Assembly (NCBI GenBank): GCA_900491605.1
Contig: UESW01004257.1
Span: 141,054-205,053, forward strand
Direction: 5' to 3'
DNA from: Calamus simplicifolius
Taxonomy: Eukaryota; Streptophyta; Magnoliopsida; Arecales; Arecaceae
Length of the DNA: 64,000 bases
Under the pieces are notes generated by a model. It was not told the origin of the DNA, searched no databases, and saw only the letters and a program-made list of their open reading frames with translations. Position numbers and translations under genes: made by a program. Below, one piece after another: positions 11,461-22,020 of the stretch; the stretch's first letter is position 1, and each line of letters begins with the position of its first letter.

Positions 11461-11704
11461 CTATTGCAATCTCTTCTTCTTGCTTGTTTCAGGGTTCTCA
11501 TCAAGCATAACAATGTCATTATCATCATTGACCTCAACTTCTTGGGATTTGCTTGATCACTGACATCAAAGCTTGAACAAGGCTTGATACCATGAGCATT
11601 GTCTATCATTTCTGAGATTCAGATAGTTTTCTCTTGGTCCCAGATTCTGCCGGAACTATCCCAACCCCATCCCATGAGGTTCTTTCTCCACATCAAACTC
11701 CTCC
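11461..11704 (-). pseudogene. SAE2: SAE2 C-terminal coding remnant, frameshifted
   Basis: SAE2 is the catalytic subunit of the nuclear SUMO-activating enzyme (E1). A 3' splice site (TTTGCAG) at 11705-11711 is followed on the minus strand by REEFDVEKEPHGM, which matches the end of the ubiquitin-fold domain in plant SAE2. Then, in shifted frames, come ESGTKRKLSES, an IDNAHG...SDQAN stretch, and the acidic tail VNDDNDIVMLDENP. The tail ends in a basic KKKR motif and TAG (11461-11463). At least three frame changes are needed to read these pieces in order, so this copy does not encode an intact tail. Assembly indels are the alternative explanation. Matches were judged from memory of the family, without alignment. 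Confidence 0.7.
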
Positions 11705-12499
11705 CTGCAAATATTAGGGCAAGATGTAGATCAATAACATGGAATGTCTGGGAAAAGAAGAATGCCTTTTTATCAGATCAACCTTATTTGACTGAAAATG
11801 TAGATCAACTACAAAAATTAAAAGTCAATCCAAACTCTTGAAGAACATAGAAAGAATTCATTATCATGCCAATAAATACTAACAGCCTCTAAATACATTA
11901 ATTCAAAGCAGAAAAAAGAAGGGGCTGTTTCATTCGCAAAAATGGGAATCCGATTCCAACCATTTGTTTGTGAGGATTCAAAATTCGATTTCTATTCCAT
12001 CTGGAATCATCTTACAATGAGGATTAGAAATCCGGACTTTTATGTAAGATTACAATTCTCATTCCAGAGCCATAAATAATTGTTCTCATCCTCTTCCCTC
12101 GCCCGGCCCTCCTCTTCTCACTCAACCCAATACTAGTCACCCAACCCAATGCCAGGCACGAGCCCTTGCTCACCACTCCTTCTCTCTTCTTCTCACCCAA
12201 CAACAAGAACGAACTCTCTCATCACAACATGAATCATGAATGGTACAAAATACACTGTAAGCATAAAGTCTCTTCTTTTATTTTATTAAAAAAATAAAAC
12301 AAATCATAGCGAACCCCCAAGAAAAAAACCCAAAAACAAAATCATAATCAAACCCCAAGATACAAACCCGATGTCTCCCCTTTTCTGATTTTGGAGAAAG
12401 GAAAAGCCAAGACAACGAACCTACCATGCTTGTTGTGACGATTAAGAAATGAAGATTAAGGTAAGCTAAGTAAGATTAAGTCTTAATTAAAACTCACTC
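11705..12499. other. SAE2 intron or flank, possible MITE remnant
   Basis: AT-rich, with no exon found. From about 11932 the text GGGCTGTTTCATTCGCAAAA, then 'GGGAATCCGATTCC', resembles the terminus of a plant hAT-type miniature element. I could not find a convincing second terminus, so this is weak. Confidence 0.3.
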
Positions 12500-13628
12500 A
12501 TTAAACTGATTTTTTCTTCCTGCTTCATAAATGTTCCGTGGTGGATGGAGACATGAAACTCAGCGAGGACGATCGGTAGTGGGAGGAGAGAACAAAAGTC
12601 TTTAAGAAGCCAGGAGCTGGACCACTCTTTCCTTCCTGTTTTTCTTCTCCATTTCCCTTCTCCTTCTTCTTCTTCCTTGCCTTCTCTCTCCTGTTCTCAC
12701 GATATCTCGGCCGGTGAACCACCATTGGAGGGTGTAGTTCGAACCCCCTTCACCGTGGAGCATCACTGGAACTGAAGTTAACGTTGTCGGTGAGGTAAAG
12801 AGGCTGAGAAAATGTCGTGTTATTTTCCTCTGTTTTGTTTTCTATTCCTCTGTTCCATGACCATTCCTTTGATTCCGGTTGATAGGGTGGAAGATCTTCT
12901 AATTAAAGAGTAAGGGAGAATCATCAGAGCGAGGCAAGCTTCTGGGGAAGTTCAGATCGTCGCTGGACACTCCAGCAAGGCAGAGGTAAACTTCTCCTTC
13001 CTCTGTTTTCTCGTTGAGCTGAGAATGCAATGGGATTATTGAAAGTTTAGGGGTCGTTGTTGTTGGAGTAGCTTACCGGGGTGGAAGAGAGAGAGAATCG
13101 CCAACGCTCGCCGCTGCCATGGTTGCCGGCGATGAGAAGGCATGGCGGGGGAGAGAGTCTGGTTGGGAGAAGACTGAGTCTTCTCCCCTGTTTTCAATTG
13201 GGTTCGGCCGGGGGAGGCTGCCGAGCCGGGTGACGAGCGCCACCGCCCTTCAGCGGTGGTGAACGGGCGACGGGAAGGGCAGGAGCCGGTGATGGGTTGG
13301 GGCCGTCGGAAAGAGAGAGAGAGAGAAGAGAGGGTGACGGGGAGAGAACAGATAGAGGGAGAGTGACGGGAGAGGGAAGGAGATCGGAGAGAGAGAGAGA
13401 GAGAGAGAGAGGGAGCGGGAGCCGTAGGAGAAGAATACGAAGGGCGACACTCGCGTTGAGTTGGGAATGGGAAGGGAGAAATCACGTGAGAAGAAGGCTT
13501 CAGCCTTCTTTTTTGGGTTGTGCTGGGTTTGGTTGCTCGGCTTGAACTAGTGGGCCGTTGGCTCAAGTCGTGAGCTGATTTTTTTTAAATTAAAATAAGA
13601 AGAAAATCTTAAGCTTTAATTATAGAAT
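12500..13628 (+). repeat. Probable gypsy LTR relic, left part
   Basis: A GA-microsatellite block (13310-13420) beside a GC-rich block, followed by AT-rich sequence, repeats in reverse the composition of the gypsy LTR at 2505-5564. It is interrupted at 13629 by the Mutator-like element and seems to resume at 17549. No direct base-level match was established, so the assignment is tentative. The ORFs here (13036-13566 and others) are low-complexity. Confidence 0.35.
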
Positions 13629-13832
13629 GGAAAACACTTTGTACACCGCCCTCGGTGCAGCAAGGCCTATGTGGGCTGCACCGTCTCTTTTGATTGGTCC
13701 ACGTGGCTCCCATATGGCCTGACACGATGGGACAGAATAGCAGGAGGATAATGTTACTTTTTGATCGTACATCCATTAAAAGTCGTTCAGCCTTTTACCA
13801 TTGGTGTGAAGACGAAAATGCCCTTTCCCTCC
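13629..13832 (+). repeat. Left terminal inverted repeat of MULE
   Basis: Matches the reverse complement of 17344-17548. The outer 75 bases are well conserved (TGTACACCGCCCTCG, TGCAGCAAGGCCTA), the middle has drifted, and the inner end GACGAAAATGCCCTTTCCCT is again identical. Confidence 0.9.
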
Positions 13833-13880
13833 AGCCTACTTCAACCCGCCATCTTATTTGGATTTTGCTGATAAAAAATC

Positions 13881-14362
13881 GTAAGGTTCTGGGTGTTGTG
13901 GGTCTTGAGCTAGGGTGTCGTGGGTCTTAAACTAGGGGTGTCATGGGTCTTGAACTGGGGGTGTCGTGGGTCTTGAACTAGGGTGTCGTGGGTCTTGAAC
14001 TGGGGTGTCGTGGGTCTTGAACTAGGGGTGTCATGGGTTTTGAACTGGGGGTGTCGTGGGTCTTGAACTGGGGTGTCGTGGGTCTTGAACTAGGGTGTCG
14101 TGGTCTTGAACTAGGGGTGTCATGGTCTTGAACTGGGGGTGTCGTGGGTCTTGAACTGGGGTATCGTGGGTCTTGAACTAGGGGTGTCATGGGTCTTGAA
14201 CTGGGGGTATCATGGGTCTTGAACTGGGGTGTCGTGGGTCTTAAACTAGGGTATCGTGGGTCTTGAACTATGCGTGTCATGGGTCTTGAACTGGGGGTGT
14301 CGTGGGTCTTGAACTGGGGTATCGTGGGTCTTGAACTAGGGTGTCGTGGGTCTTAAACCTTA
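13881..14362 (+). repeat. Minisatellite array 1 in MULE
   Basis: About 20 head-to-tail units of 22-24 bases of the form GGGTGTCGTGGGTCTTGAAC plus TA or TG. The reverse-strand ORF at 13978-14280 follows from the repeat period. Confidence 0.9.
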
Positions 14363-14882
14363 TCCAGTGATCTCATGGGGGGAGTTTGAAATTTCGAGCG
14401 ATTTCCGTAGACTTTGTGCCCCGCATGAAAGAGACGGAAAAGGAAATGAAGTTATCTTTTGGACGTTCTGCTTTGGCTTGGCTTCCACCATCTAGCTCAG
14501 ATTGCTGGCTAAGGTGAAAGCAAATAACATGATTTTTTTTAGATTTATGGCATCATACTTATGCTAATAATCATGATAAGCTTTCGAATATTTACAGCAT
14601 AACTCTGTCCTTGGTGAATGAAATTTCGTAACTCTATTCTTGGTGAATGAAATTTTCTTTGCGTGCAATGCCACGTGTCATGTGTCACGGCATCCATCAT
14701 TATTGATGGATTGTGTCTTTTAGATCCTAGGCCTTTTGATTCAAAAGACATATTGCAGGAAATTTCCCCCCCCCCCCCCCCTCCCTTTCCCTTTGTTTTA
14801 GTCATAAATTGATTTTGGTACAAGCAAATGCACAACTCTCATGATGCAATGAAAAATTGTGATGAATGAACAACTATAAACT
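14363..14882. other. Spacer between mirrored minisatellite arrays
   Basis: Unique sequence with a run of C at about 14767-14780. No gene is recognised. It forms the loop of the inverted repeat made by arrays 1 and 2. Confidence 0.6.
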
Positions 14883-15606
14883 AGTTCAAGACCCATGACA
14901 CCCCTAGTTCAAGACCCACGACACCCCAGTTCAAGACCCACGACACCCCAGTTCAAGACCCATGACACCCCTAGTTCAAGACCCACGACACCCTAGTTCC
15001 ACGACACCCCAGTTCAAGACCCATGACACCCCTAGTTCAAGACCCACGACACCCTAGTTTAAGACCACGACACCCCAGTTCAAGACCCATGACACCCCTA
15101 GTTCAAGACCCACGATACCCTAGTTTAAGACCACGACACCCAGTTCAAGACCCATGACACCCCTAGTTCAAGACCCACGACACCCCAGTTCAAGACCCAC
15201 GACCCCAGTTCAAGACCCATGACACCCTAGTTCAAGACCCACGATACCCTAGTTCAAGACCCACGACACCCCAGTTCAAGACCCACGACACCCCCAGTTC
15301 AAGACCCACGATACCCCTAGTTCAAGACCCATGACACCCTAGTTCAAGACCCACGACACCCCCAGTTCAAGACCCATGACACCCCTAGTTCAAGACCCAC
15401 GACACCCCAGTTCAAGACCCACGATACCCTAGTTCAAAACCCACGATACCCTAGTTCAAACCCCACGACACCCTAGTCCAAACTCCACGACACCCTAGTT
15501 CAAAACCCACGACACCCTAGTTCAAACCCCACGACACCCTAGTTCAAACCCCACGACACCCTAGTTGGAAACAACTAGGGTGTCATGGGGTTTGAACTAA
15601 GGTGTC
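14883..15606 (-). repeat. Minisatellite array 2 in MULE, inverted
   Basis: Same unit as array 1, on the opposite strand (AGTTCAAGACCCACGACACC), about 30 units with degenerate ones near 15450-15560. The last 40 bases (from about 15567) flip back to the plus orientation. Confidence 0.9.
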
Positions 15607-15631
15607 ATGGGTTAATGCATTCTTGGCAGAC

Positions 15632-16365
15632 TCACCAGGCTCGTTCAACTTCGGAGATGGTATTGTATGAGAGGTCAAGGACCGTGAGATTAGTGCATGA
15701 CGGCACGCCGCTCAGACGCCCGGCAAGCTTGTTGTCGGACAAGTTGAGATAGCTTAAATTTTGCAGCTTGAACGCCCAGAGTTCAATAGTCTGTGGTCCG
15801 ATATCCGGTTGCGTGACAAATCGAGCTCTTGGATTGAAGAACCGAATGGAAAAATGCTGCCAGGGATCAAATTTCTCGACAGGTTGAGCGAGACCAAGCG
15901 CGGGCAAGAGGCCCGGAAGTCCCCTAGAATGGATTCGCTGAAGTTGTTCGACGATAAGTCCACGGTCTCGAAGCTGCAGGGGAGAGAGGAATCACTTCTG
16001 CTGTAAGAGAGATTGCCCGAGAACGAATTTCCATGGAGGTCGACATCTTGGAGATTCGGCAACACCATGAGCACATCGATGCCAAGCCGGCCAACTAGGC
16101 CCATGTTGCTTAGGTTCAGGCTTCGCACCCGGCCATCGACCGGCGAGCAAACCACACCTGTCCATGAGCAAGGGGCGCTGGAATTCGGATTGTTGGCACT
16201 GCTATTAGTAATCCAGTTCTGCAGGAAGCCTTTGGGATCGAGCCCGACGAACGAAAACTTGAATGATATCAAAGCAGAGGCTTCGTCGGTCGCCGCCATG
16301 GAAGAAGGGAAACCAGACAACAGCATCAATAGCAGGATGAAAAAAGCCATGCTGGCGCTTTCCAT
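15632..16365 (-). pseudogene. BRI1-like receptor kinase N-terminal fragment
   Basis: Starts at ATG 16363-16365 with a hydrophobic signal peptide (residues about 1-24). A leucine-rich-repeat N-terminal cap follows, with the CSWTGVVC motif (about residue 65), then roughly seven leucine-rich repeats (for example VDLSSNNFSES, ELDLSRNRISD). At about 15775 the frame shifts and the repeats continue as YLNLSDNKLAG and VLDLSYNTIS, ending at a stop at 15632. The family (brassinosteroid receptor BRI1 and its BRL paralogues) is about 1,100-1,200 residues, membrane-bound, with an island domain and a cytoplasmic kinase. Only the first 240 or so residues are present. It lies in the centre of a Mutator-like element, so it is a captured fragment and not a working receptor. 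The choice of BRL over BRI1 is a judgement from the repeat text. Confidence 0.85.
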
Positions 16366-16640
16366 AGCTTGAATTCGATGGGAAATAGCTCAGACTAAGG
16401 GAACAAAATATGCCCTTTCACATTTCGGAGGCCTCCAATGGAAACAAAGGGCTCTGTTGATTCCAAAAATAGAAATTTTCATTACAATCCGATAATATTA
16501 GGATGCATCAAAGGACGAGAACAAGGATAACGATGATATACTCACTGATCAAAGTCTTTATCGAATAGGCTCAGAATCGCCGTGGTTGAAGAACAAGATT
16601 AAATTTTGCTATAGTGGTAAGAGGATTTTTTATCAAAAAG
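16366..16640. other. Upstream flank captured with BRI1-like fragment
   Basis: Lies between the fragment's start codon and minisatellite array 3. It is probably the 5' leader and part of the promoter of the donor gene. No TATA box could be called with confidence. Confidence 0.4.
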
Positions 16641-16645
16641 TTTAA

Positions 16646-17306
16646 ACTAGGGTGTCGTGGGTTTTCAACTAGGGTGTCGTGGGTTTAAACTGATGCTTTG
16701 TCTTAAGGTTTTGAATTAGGGTATCGTGGGTTATGAATAGGGTGTCGTGGGTTTCCAACTAGGGTGTCGTGGGTTTGAACTGATGCTTTGTCTTAAGGTT
16801 TTGAACTAGGATGTCGTGGGTTTCCAACTAGGGTGTCGTGGGTTTGAACTGATGCTTTGTCTCAAGGTTTTGAACTAGGGTGTCGTGGGTTATGAACTAG
16901 GGTGTCATGGGTTTCCAACTAGGGTGTCGTGGGTTTAAACTGATGCTTTGTCTTAAGGTTTTGAACTAGGGTGTCGTGGGTTATGAACTAGGGTGTCGTG
17001 GGTTTCCAACTAGGGTGTCGTGGGTTTGAACTGATGCTTTGTCTTAAGGTTTTGAACTAGGGTGTCGTGGGTTATGAACTGGGTGTCGTGGGTTTCCAAC
17101 TAGGGTGTCGTGGGTTTGAACTGATGCTTTGTCTTAAGGTTTTGAACTAGGGTGTCATGGGTTATGAACCAGGGTGTCGTGGGATTCCAACTAGGGTGTC
17201 TTGGGTTTAAACTGATGCTTTGTCTTAAGGTTTTGAACTAGGGTATCATGGGTTATGAACTAGGGTGTCGTGGGTTTCCAACTAGGGTGTCGTGGATTTG
17301 AACTGA
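16646..17306 (+). repeat. Minisatellite array 3 in MULE, higher-order
   Basis: GGGTGTCGTGGGTT units are alternated with AACTGATGCTTTGTCTTAAG to make a higher-order repeat of roughly 95-115 bases, about six copies. It is in plus orientation, so it mirrors array 2 across the gene fragment. Confidence 0.9.
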
Positions 17307-17343
17307 TGCACAGATGACATACAATGTAAAATGGCGCTATGAA

Positions 17344-17548
17344 GGAGGGAAAGGGCATTTTCGTCCGCACGATAATTTTGAAAAAAAGCGAACTGCTTTA
17401 AATGGCCATCACGTTCAGAACGTTACGTCAAAGCAAAGCCATACCGTCCGTCAGGTCATCCACGTCGGAGCCGTGTGGACTAATCGGAAGAGGCGGTGCA
17501 GCCCACGTAGGCCTTGCTGCAGCGAGGGCGGTGTACAAAGTGTTTTCC
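17344..17548 (-). repeat. Right terminal inverted repeat of MULE
   Basis: Inverted partner of 13629-13832. The ORF at 17314-17574 lies wholly on this repeat and is not a gene. Confidence 0.9.
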
Positions 17549-18672
17549 TTATAGAATTTATGGGGTTTGGCTAATCTCACTTAGCGAGTTCAAATCTGGG
17601 TTTAAAAATGCATAACCTAAGCTCTATTTCACCAAATATCATATGATGTTTATGTTGGGTTGAAATAAAATGAGTTACATGAGCCCAAGAAAATGTATTT
17701 ATTTAAAATTATATTGATTAAGTTTAATCTTGGGAACTGAACCATGGTGATGAATTGTGAATCTAGTTTTGATAATAATGTTCAAACTGATTAACGGCCA
17801 GAATAACCATAGAAAAATTTATTACCATATGTAGGGGCATTTTTGTAAATATAACAAAGTTGGTGAAAACTTGTAAAAATAGAAAATAATTAAATTTGAG
17901 ATAAGAAGCAGTATGTAGGGGTTGTTAGACACTGAGTAAGAGGGGTAAAAGAGTTAGTTTAATATTTTAGGCTAGAGGGGTAGAATAGTGATTTTTTTTG
18001 GCATGGATTGTAATAAAATTAATTATTTATGTGGGATTATACCGTGATCACTAACTACAGATGTTGCATTGAGGGGATTGTAGAAGTATGATCTGAGGTA
18101 GGAGTTCTACACCTTACTGTTATGTGATATGTTTTATATTTTCATGACTTGTTTGCTTGCATATATCATGTTTTATTATGAAATTTTTTTGCATGATTTG
18201 AGATGAGTATTATGAATTCTTATGGATTTGTATGTATATTACAGTATATTATTTTGATATAAATGGTTTTAAACTTTTCACCATGCTTGCGAGTTTTGGT
18301 ATTTTGGCTATGAGGTGGCTTGGTCATGCTATGAAGATGTTCAAAAGTAGCATATTTGGGGAAGATGGTGTATGTAATGGGTACTGCTGGTATGTGGTAT
18401 GTGGTACTAATTCTGGCAGTGAGGTAGAGTATTGCAGTATCATTACTAGCTAGACTAGTGGCCAGGGAAAAGGCATGAAGGCCAAGTAAGCGAGTAGAAC
18501 ATAGTTATGGTAGATAGCATGACTAAGTTTATTATACTGGGTATTAGTATATAAAACAACATTGGGTGGAAGAAGTATTACCAAGTTAGGTTGTTGATAT
18601 GTAATACTAGCTCTTAAATGGGGACAGTATGTAGGGAGAAACAACCTCCAAGGCATTCATATTTTAATAATT
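17549..18672 (+). repeat. Probable gypsy LTR relic, right part
   Basis: Begins with the second copy of the 9-bp MULE target duplication and continues as AT-rich sequence in the style of gypsy LTRs. There are short ORFs but no coding signal. It is read as the continuation of 12500-13628, an inference. Confidence 0.3.
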
Positions 18673-20798
18673 TGATAACAATTATCAATGCAGAAACTTA
18701 AAGATTAAATATTAATCTATGTAACATGCATCAAGATCATATCTTTTCCTTATACTATAGGATCGTTTGATCTAAATATGCATAAATAAAATTATCAAGA
18801 TCATACCTTGATCTTCAAGATAAAAGTCATACTACCTATCCTGAAGCATGCCTTAAGATCTAGGGATCATATCGTTTACCTTAAGAATAATTGGTAAATC
18901 CTTTGCTATGCAGTCGTTCAATCGTCCGGCCTCTAGTATCGTCCATGTGAAGTCCCCGAACGATCGGATTCCCGGGAGTGCTAGCTCACGAAAAAATAAC
19001 TTTGCTGATCTTGAATCCTCCCACTTGAATCTTCTTCCAAGATCCACTAAACTTTTGCTAACACCACGAGAATCACACCAGGATTTTCTGTTCTAACTCT
19101 TTAGAATTTTTATCCATAACATATCATTGTTGTAATCTGGTGAAGAATGTCATCTAATTTATAGGCTCAATTTAGCCTTTAGCTCATTGAATATAACACT
19201 TAGAATTCTGACGTTTGGTGAAAACCAGAGACATGAATTCGTACACTTAAAATTCCAATGTTGACATTTCGTGAAAAGCTGAGACATGAATTCTAACACT
19301 TAGAATTCCAATGTTGACGTTTGGTGAAAACCTATGAATTCTAACACTTAGAATTCCAACGTTTTGTTAATTTCGACGTTCCGTGAAAACGAAAGAGATG
19401 TGAATTCTAACACTTAGAATTTCATCGTCTGGTTGATTCAAAGAGGTACATTAATTTCATATGAATTCTAATACTTAGAATTCCAACGGAAACCGTTTGG
19501 AGAAGATTAAGTTAATACATTAAATTATGCATGAGAATTTAATCTTTCATGAGATGAGATTTTAGTTATCTCATCATGTGAGATCCTTATGCGAGAAAAC
19601 TATTTTCACATATGGGGTTTAGGTTTGGGTTTTGGTTTAAGCTAATTTGAATTTATTGGATTGAACCTACATAGATCATGGTCTTAGCCCAAATCAAATT
19701 TGGCTAGTCCTGAATCTATTTAAATCCAAATCAAGTCTAATTTCAAATCAATATTTGAAATTGATTAGTCCTTCTAATAGACTTAAACCTAATTGAATCT
19801 TATTCACTTGTACTTAACCCAATTGAGATAATTCAATCAATCAAATTGATTAATTAAATCATATACGATTCTCAATCGTTGATCAGCAAATAGATCATCC
19901 TAGGAAACTTCTATGCGTGTGACTCTCTAGGTTCGAACATAAGCCGGTAGCATTGGAACAACTTTCTATACTAATCGATGTGCCCATCTAGCAATGAAAC
20001 CCAACGTCCGGATAGGTCGAAGAGTTGCCGAGCAAACTCAAAGAACCCTAAGAAATTGTTACCATATAATTTATCCTTTTGACCACAAATGCTAAGGATA
20101 GCTTAAGAGCCTGTCAACTCTAAACAGCAAATTCATAAAGTGATTTCAACTTTAGTGATCATGTGACCTTCATGAAGTGCCTTGGCCAAGGTCTTGCTAA
20201 ATTGAAACACAAGCATTTCTCCTTTTAACATGATAGGTCAAATTCCATCTTGATCTACAACTGACTACCACAAGTACTTGACTGCACCCAGTAACCTTTC
20301 GTAGCTGGATTAAAAATCCAGGTGGTCCGGCACCTAAGTACAATGAGTTGCTTGCAAGTCATCGGTTGTGATCTTTAGGTCTAAAGGATACTTATACCCA
20401 TATCTTCTTGGATTAACTCTTGACAGTAGAGTATCCGGAAATAAGTTACGTTTGATGAAATATACTCCTACACTTTCACCTGTATGTCATACCAGTGTCT
20501 CTACACTCCTTGGTTAAGAGGACAACCAACAAATATGATATACAATGTCCTATAATTGATAGTACTATGGCCCTATCATAGTATATCATCTGGTCGCAAA
20601 CTCTTTTGAGGATCTTCAAAGATAAATCGTTCTTTATTGTAAAAGAAGATCCTGAGGGCTTCATTACTATTAGGAGTTTTAAGAAGATGTTCTTGTAATG
20701 AATAAACTGCCAAATAACTTTTATTAATATATCAATTTATATATAATTTACATTAGCACAATCATCAAATGATTGGCTTTAGGATATAATTCCCAACA
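18673..20798 (-). repeat. 3' LTR of truncated Angela-like copia (element D)
   Basis: On the minus strand it begins TGTTGGGAATTATATCC directly after a purine-rich GTGAGAGTT tract. It ends near TTGTTATCA at 18673. The start resembles Angela/BARE-type LTRs, and its 2.1-kb length is close to that of element C. Confidence 0.75.
19190..19500. repeat. Palindrome-bearing tandem repeat in LTR D
   Basis: About six imperfect units of 45-70 bases. Most contain the hairpin GAATTCTAA-(3 nt)-TTAGAATTC followed by CCAATGTTGACGTT and GGTGAAAAC. Confidence 0.85.
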
Positions 20799-20812
20799 AA
20801 CTCTCACTTAGC

Positions 20813-22020
20813 CTAAAGCCACTCATTACAGTATCTAATACCCATCTTCAACTTATAGTCGTCAAACTCCTTGATGCTGAGTGCTTTAGTAAATGGGCCG
20901 CCTAGGTTTTCCTTTCTGTTAATCTTCTGAAGACTTATATCACCTCATTCTACAATCTCTCGAATAAGATGAAATCGACACAATATGTGCTTAGTGCGCT
21001 GATGTGCTCGTGGTTCCTTTGCTTGAGCTATGGTACCAGTGCTGTCATTGTACAACAGGATTTGTCCATCTATGGAAGGTGCCACTCAGCTCGGAGATGA
21101 ACTTTCACAGCCACACAGCTTCTTTCATGGCATATGATGCAGCGATGTACTCTGCCTCGCACACTGAATCTGCCATTATATGTTGCTTGGAACTTTTATA
21201 GCAAACAGCTTCACCATTTAGGATAAACATGAAACCCGATACACTTTTGCTATCATCATGATCTGATTGAAAACTGGAATCAGTATATCCAATAAGCTTC
21301 AAATCAGACTCTCCATAGACTAACCACTTGTCCTTAGTATTTCTCAAATATTTAAGGATTGTCTTAACAACTTGCCAGTATTTTTCATTTAGATCAGATT
21401 GGTATCTACTCGCTACTCCTAGTAAGTATGCCACGTATGGTCTTGTACATGTCATGGTGTATAAAATCGATCCCATTGTCGAAGTATATGGAATTCGACT
21501 CATACGTTCTCTTTCATTAGGAATTGTCGGACAATCCTTCTTAGAAAGATGAATTTCATGGCCTATTGGAAGATAGCCTTTCTTGGAATTCTCCATACTA
21601 AACCTCTTTAGTACTATGTCAATGTACGTAGATTGGGATAGACCAAGCATCCTCTTAGATCTATCTCTATAGATCTTTATCCCTAGGATGTAGGATGCTT
21701 CTTCCAGATCTTTCATGGAGAATTATGATAACCATGTCTTTATCCTTGTAATACAAGGATATCATTCCCGATTAAGAGAATATCATCCATATATAATATA
21801 AGAAATATAATAACAGAACGTTAGCTCATTTATAGATGCAAGGTTCTTCTTTATTCTTGACGAAGCCATAAGATTTGATCATATTATCAAATCGTATATT
21901 CCAACTCCTAGATGCTTTCTTAAGTCCATAAATGGACTTCTGTAGCCTGCACACTTTAGACTCATCTTCAGATATAAAACCTTCAGGCTGTATCATATAC
22001 ACTGTTCTTCTAAATTACCA
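20813..22020 (-). pseudogene. pol: Copia pol 3' part (RT-RNase H), element D
   Basis: The minus strand shows the copia reverse transcriptase from the PEGF and SIYGLKKASRSW region, the catalytic YMDD box (21782-21793), MKDLEEASYILGI, then CTRP, and RNase H with YTDSSF and CEAEYIAAS. It ends at a stop at 20813-20815, just before the LTR. Frameshifts lie around 21720 and 21100. Everything upstream (gag, protease, integrase, most of RT and the 5' LTR) is cut off near 22020. The protein would copy element RNA into DNA in virus-like particles, but this copy is dead. Confidence 0.85.

Larger units (their letters stand above)
13629..17548. mobile_element. Mutator-like element carrying gene fragment (Pack-MULE)
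   Basis: Terminal inverted repeats of about 205 bases (13629-13832 and 17344-17548) start GGAAAACACTTTGTACACCG and are flanked by a perfect 9-bp target duplication, TTATAGAAT, at 13620-13628 and 17549-17557. Long inverted repeats with a 9-bp duplication are the hallmark of Mutator-like transposons. There is no transposase. The cargo is a BRI1-like receptor-kinase fragment plus three minisatellite arrays. This fits the known class of Pack-MULEs, which pick up host gene pieces and depend on transposase from elsewhere. Confidence 0.92.

Noticed and set aside
11599..11841. 80-codon plus-strand ORF
   Set aside because: It is the reverse-strand shadow of the SAE2 C-terminal remnant and adjoining intron.
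13036..13566. 176-codon minus-strand ORF with Ser/Leu/Pro
   Set aside because: Arises from the GA/CT microsatellite and GC-rich block of an LTR-like relic.
14767..14780. Poly-C run (and the C-run at 1599-1608)
   Set aside because: Simple homopolymers. The second belongs to the LTR terminus. No evidence for a functional G-quadruplex.
17314..17574. 86-codon ORF at the right end of the MULE
   Set aside because: Lies wholly on the terminal inverted repeat and its flank; the left repeat has no matching frame.
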